DNA of 7,410 nt, from the NCBI GenBank assembly GCA_022701475.1, contig JAKOOI010000243.1:1-7410 (forward strand), written 5' to 3'. The notes beneath the pieces are model-generated. The model was not told the origin of the DNA, did not search any database, and saw only the letters and a program-made list of their open reading frames with translations. Of the stretch, positions 5,820-7,410 are shown one piece after another. The stretch is from Weeksellaceae bacterium (GTDB lineage Bacteria > Bacteroidota > Bacteroidia > Flavobacteriales > Weeksellaceae). The first letter of the stretch is position 1. Every line of letters begins with the position of its first letter. A program made the position numbers and the translations under genes.

Positions 5820-6144
5820 TTCTGTACTTTTCTAAACGTAGTCTTGCTGCTTCCATAACTTCATAATAATCATGACTCCGACCGTTTTTAAAATCTTCTT
5901 CAGAGCGTTTCAATGACTCCCGGATTTCTTCTCTTGTTTCATTGCGCCATTCTCTTTGCTCTATGGTCTTTGAAATCACCAGCAGTTCCTGCGGGGTAAA
6001 CCTTTTTTCTTTAAGCTTTTTAAAGAATGTCGGTTTTTTAATCCCTGACTTCTCAATAATATAAGACATCTTGAAAGGTGAATTTTTCAGGATTTCATCA
6101 ATATTATTCTGAATTTCTATAAATTTTTCTATCTCAGCTATCAT
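5800..6144 (-). CDS. HTH-type antitoxin of a ParE/RelE module
   Basis: This 114-residue partner lies immediately upstream of the toxin. A helix-turn-helix-like stretch, MSYIIEKSGIKKPTFFKKLK (26-45) then FTPQELLVISKTI (49-61), resembles an XRE-type fold with its recognition helix at PTFFKKLKE and would bind the module's own promoter. The remainder, about 66-114, is highly charged and helical. It contains SLKRSEEDFKNGRSHDYYEV (77-96), like the toxin-wrapping tails of RelB/ParD-type antitoxins. The role in neutralising the toxin is inferred from this plan and the overlap. The start at 6144 has AAAGG at 6155-6159 on the minus strand, 10 nt upstream, one of few clear ribosome-binding sites here. 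Autoregulation is likely but not shown. Confidence 0.8.
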   Translation of the reverse strand: MIAEIEKFIEIQNNIDEILKNSPFKMSYIIEKSGIKKPTFFKKLKEKRFTPQELLVISKTIEQREWRNETREEIRESLKRSEEDFKNGRSHDYYEVMEAARLRLEKYRNENKIL

Positions 6145-6176
6145 AATTTTATTACCTTTATTATCATTAATATATA

Positions 6177-6184
6177 CAAAAATA
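6177..6184 (-). promoter_or_regulatory. Candidate -7 box of the toxin-antitoxin operon
   Basis: The minus strand reads TATTTTTG, fitting TAnnTTTG and identical to the box proposed for tpx. A start about 7 bases downstream would give a leader of roughly 25 nt that includes the AAAGG ribosome-binding site. No good TTG -33 element is seen, and the region is extremely AT-rich, so the match may be fortuitous. Confidence 0.35.
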
Positions 6185-6598
6185 ATAATTTATTATAATA
6201 TAACCGCTTTGATTTCTATCCTGAATGAACTGAACGAACCGGAATGGTATTTCGAATTACATATTGCATTACGGAAAAGATATATGGTAACCTGTCATTC
6301 CTGTTTTAGCGATGACAAAGAATAAAATAAAAAATTACCCAGAAAAATGTACCGAAATCACAGGGATAAGAGCCCGACATCTAAATTACGCCAAGTTTTT
6401 ATCATTTATACTGTAAAATTTCATATCATTACAAAAGCTTTACAAACGACTGTTTTTCCAGGATATTGTATACCGGAACATAAATAACTCCTGAAGACCG
6501 TATTTCAGAATAAGAAGAAAATCACTATTTGTTTTTTCTGCATTTTGGCCAGATTATAAAATTTCATTCGTTTGTTCAGGGTAAAAACAGAATTATTT

Positions 6599-6639
6599 AA
6601 CAGAAATAAGTACATTTGCTTTTTTTCAAACAGAAATAA
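6599..6639 (+). repeat. Direct repeat AACAGAAATAA flanking the permease -7 box
   Basis: The 11-mer AACAGAAATAA occurs at 6599-6609 and 6629-6639, exactly 30 bp apart, which is close to three helical turns. The TAnnTTTG box at 6611-6618 sits between the copies. This arrangement would suit an operator bound by a dimer, but A-rich repeats are common by chance here. Confidence 0.4.
6611..6618 (+). promoter_or_regulatory. Bacteroidota -7 box of the permease gene
   Basis: TACATTTG matches TAnnTTTG in full and lies 33 bp before the ATG at 6652, giving a leader of about 25-28 nt. A TTTG at 6571-6574 is too distant to be a normal -33 element, so upstream recognition would be weak. Confidence 0.5.
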
Positions 6640-6651
6640 ATTACGTATTGC

Positions 6652-7410
6652 ATGAGTCAGCTTTTTAGAAGGAAAATTTATTCGGAAACAGATACCTCAA
6701 CAGGCCTGCTACGGGTATTGGGCGTTTGGGACATTGTATTTTTCGGGATTGCGGCGATTATCGGTGCCGGAAGCTTCAGCAGTCTCGGGGAGGCAGTTTT
6801 CAGGGGTGGCCCTGGTGTCATCCTCCTGTACCTGATCTGCGGATTCGCCTGCGGATTTACCGCACTCTGCTATGCCGAGTTTGCCAGCAGGATCCCTACT
6901 GCAGGATCAGCCTATACCTATGCATATGCCAGTTTCGGTGAGCTGATCGCCTGGATTATCGGCTGGGCCCTCATCATGGAATATTCTTTCGGGAATATTT
7001 ATGTCGCCTTTTCGTGGTCCGACTATTTTACAAGTTTCCTCGAACGCATGGGCATGCATATCCCCGACTACCTGACCTGCAGCTATACCGAAGCCAAAAA
7101 AGCCTTCCTGAACGGCTCTGAAAACAAGGAACTCATCAATGCATGGACCCACGCTCCCCTACTTGGCAGCCTGAAATTCATCGTAGACATCCCGGCCCTG
7201 GTGATCAACGGGCTGATTACCTGGCTGTGCTTTGTAGGTGTAAAGGAAAGCAAGAATTTCAATAATGCCCTTGTTATCTTGAAGCTGGCCGTTATTGTCC
7301 TGGTGATCCTGGTAGGCTTTGCCTATATCAATACAGAAAACTGGACACCCGTAAACCCACAGACCCAGGTGGCTTCCTTTATGCCGAACGGTTTTGCAGG
7401 GGTCATGAGC
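6652..7410 (+). CDS. APC-family amino acid permease, 3' end outside window
   Basis: This is the first 253 residues of an inner-membrane amino acid transporter of the APC superfamily, most like the YfnA/cationic amino acid transporter group. A short cytoplasmic N-terminus ends TGLLRVLGVWD (17-27). TM1 follows with its unwound substrate-binding loop FGIAAIIGAGSF (31-42), then TM2 (about 54-73). The diagnostic stretch YAEFASRIPTAGSAYTYAY (74-92) leads into FGELIAWIIGWALIMEY (95-111). A polar insertion of about 45 residues (130-175, with C143) lies before the next helix. Helices at about 176-196 and 206-225 follow, separated by GVKESKNFNNA, a family signature. The usual GIGAIIGAG reads GIAAIIGAG, a mild variation. 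The reading frame is open to the last base; full members are about 450-550 residues. The substrate cannot be read from the sequence. ATG 6652 has no Shine-Dalgarno sequence but sits just behind a good -7 box. Confidence 0.92.
   Translation, partial: MSQLFRRKIYSETDTSTGLLRVLGVWDIVFFGIAAIIGAGSFSSLGEAVFRGGPGVILLYLICGFACGFTALCYAEFASRIPTAGSAYTYAYASFGELIAWIIGWALIMEYSFGNIYVAFSWSDYFTSFLERMGMHIPDYLTCSYTEAKKAFLNGSENKELINAWTHAPLLGSLKFIVDIPALVINGLITWLCFVGVKESKNFNNALVILKLAVIVLVILVGFAYINTENWTPVNPQTQVASFMPNGFAGVMS

Larger units (their letters stand above)
6145..6651. other. AT-rich intergenic region without a convincing gene
   Basis: About 500 bp separate the toxin-antitoxin module from the permease. It holds the two candidate promoters and a direct repeat listed separately. 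A protein-like open stretch of 38 codons lies at 6209-6325 on the plus strand (from a TTG, ending CHSCFSDDKE), and a 46-codon ATG frame lies at 6347-6487. Neither has a ribosome-binding site or a recognisable family. The first, with NEPEWYFELHIALRKRY, reads more like protein than chance and could be a gene remnant. No RNA gene or insertion-sequence end was recognised. Confidence 0.5.

Noticed and set aside
6347..6487. 46-codon ATG frame in the AT-rich gap
   Set aside because: It has no ribosome-binding site, no family resemblance, and a length plausible by chance in this composition.
6145..6651. Search for CRISPR repeats, tRNA or insertion-sequence ends in the gap
   Set aside because: There are no regularly spaced repeats, no cloverleaf-like arms and no paired terminal inverted repeats with target duplication.

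Overview
The window looks like chromosomal DNA from a member of the Bacteroidota, most likely a flavobacterium of the Chryseobacterium type. Three things suggest this. Starts are AT-rich and mostly lack a Shine-Dalgarno sequence. Good matches to the Bacteroidota -7 box TAnnTTTG lie ahead of tpx and the permease gene. Two proteins end in the plug motif of SusC-like outer-membrane receptors. The genus is inferred and was not tested by any search.

Layout. At 127-699 (+) is a thiol peroxidase, Tpx, that carries a signal peptide and is followed by a clear hairpin terminator. Next, on the minus strand, is a tandem pair of paralogues (1573-2181 upstream, 871-1524 downstream). Each has a four-cysteine N-terminal module, one membrane segment and a TonB-receptor-plug-like tail. 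The downstream copy is interrupted by a TGA exactly where its sister has a conserved glycine, and 18 further sense codons matching the end of the family follow in the same frame (814-870). A hypothetical coiled-coil protein (2313-2813, +) diverges from the pair. A monovalent cation:proton antiporter (2851-4005, -) and an Hsp20 small heat-shock protein (4160-4615, -) follow, the latter ending at a 34-bp perfect palindrome. Then come a Rossmann-fold SDR/YeeZ-like protein (4746-5513, -) and, 6 bp from it, an overlapping ParE/RelE-type toxin and HTH antitoxin module (5520-6144, -). About 500 bp of AT-rich DNA with no convincing gene leads to an APC-family amino acid permease (6652 to the window end, +), which is cut off by the window edge.

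How the genes fit together. There is no single large operon. The window is a set of small units: a one-gene peroxide-defence unit, a two-gene paralogue operon, separate antiporter and heat-shock genes, a toxin-antitoxin module that may be co-transcribed with the SDR gene, and a permease with its own promoter. I saw no clear new multi-gene system. The most notable points are the in-frame stop in the plug-tailed paralogue, the unusual architecture of that pair, the exported Tpx, and the AT-rich toxin-antitoxin island.
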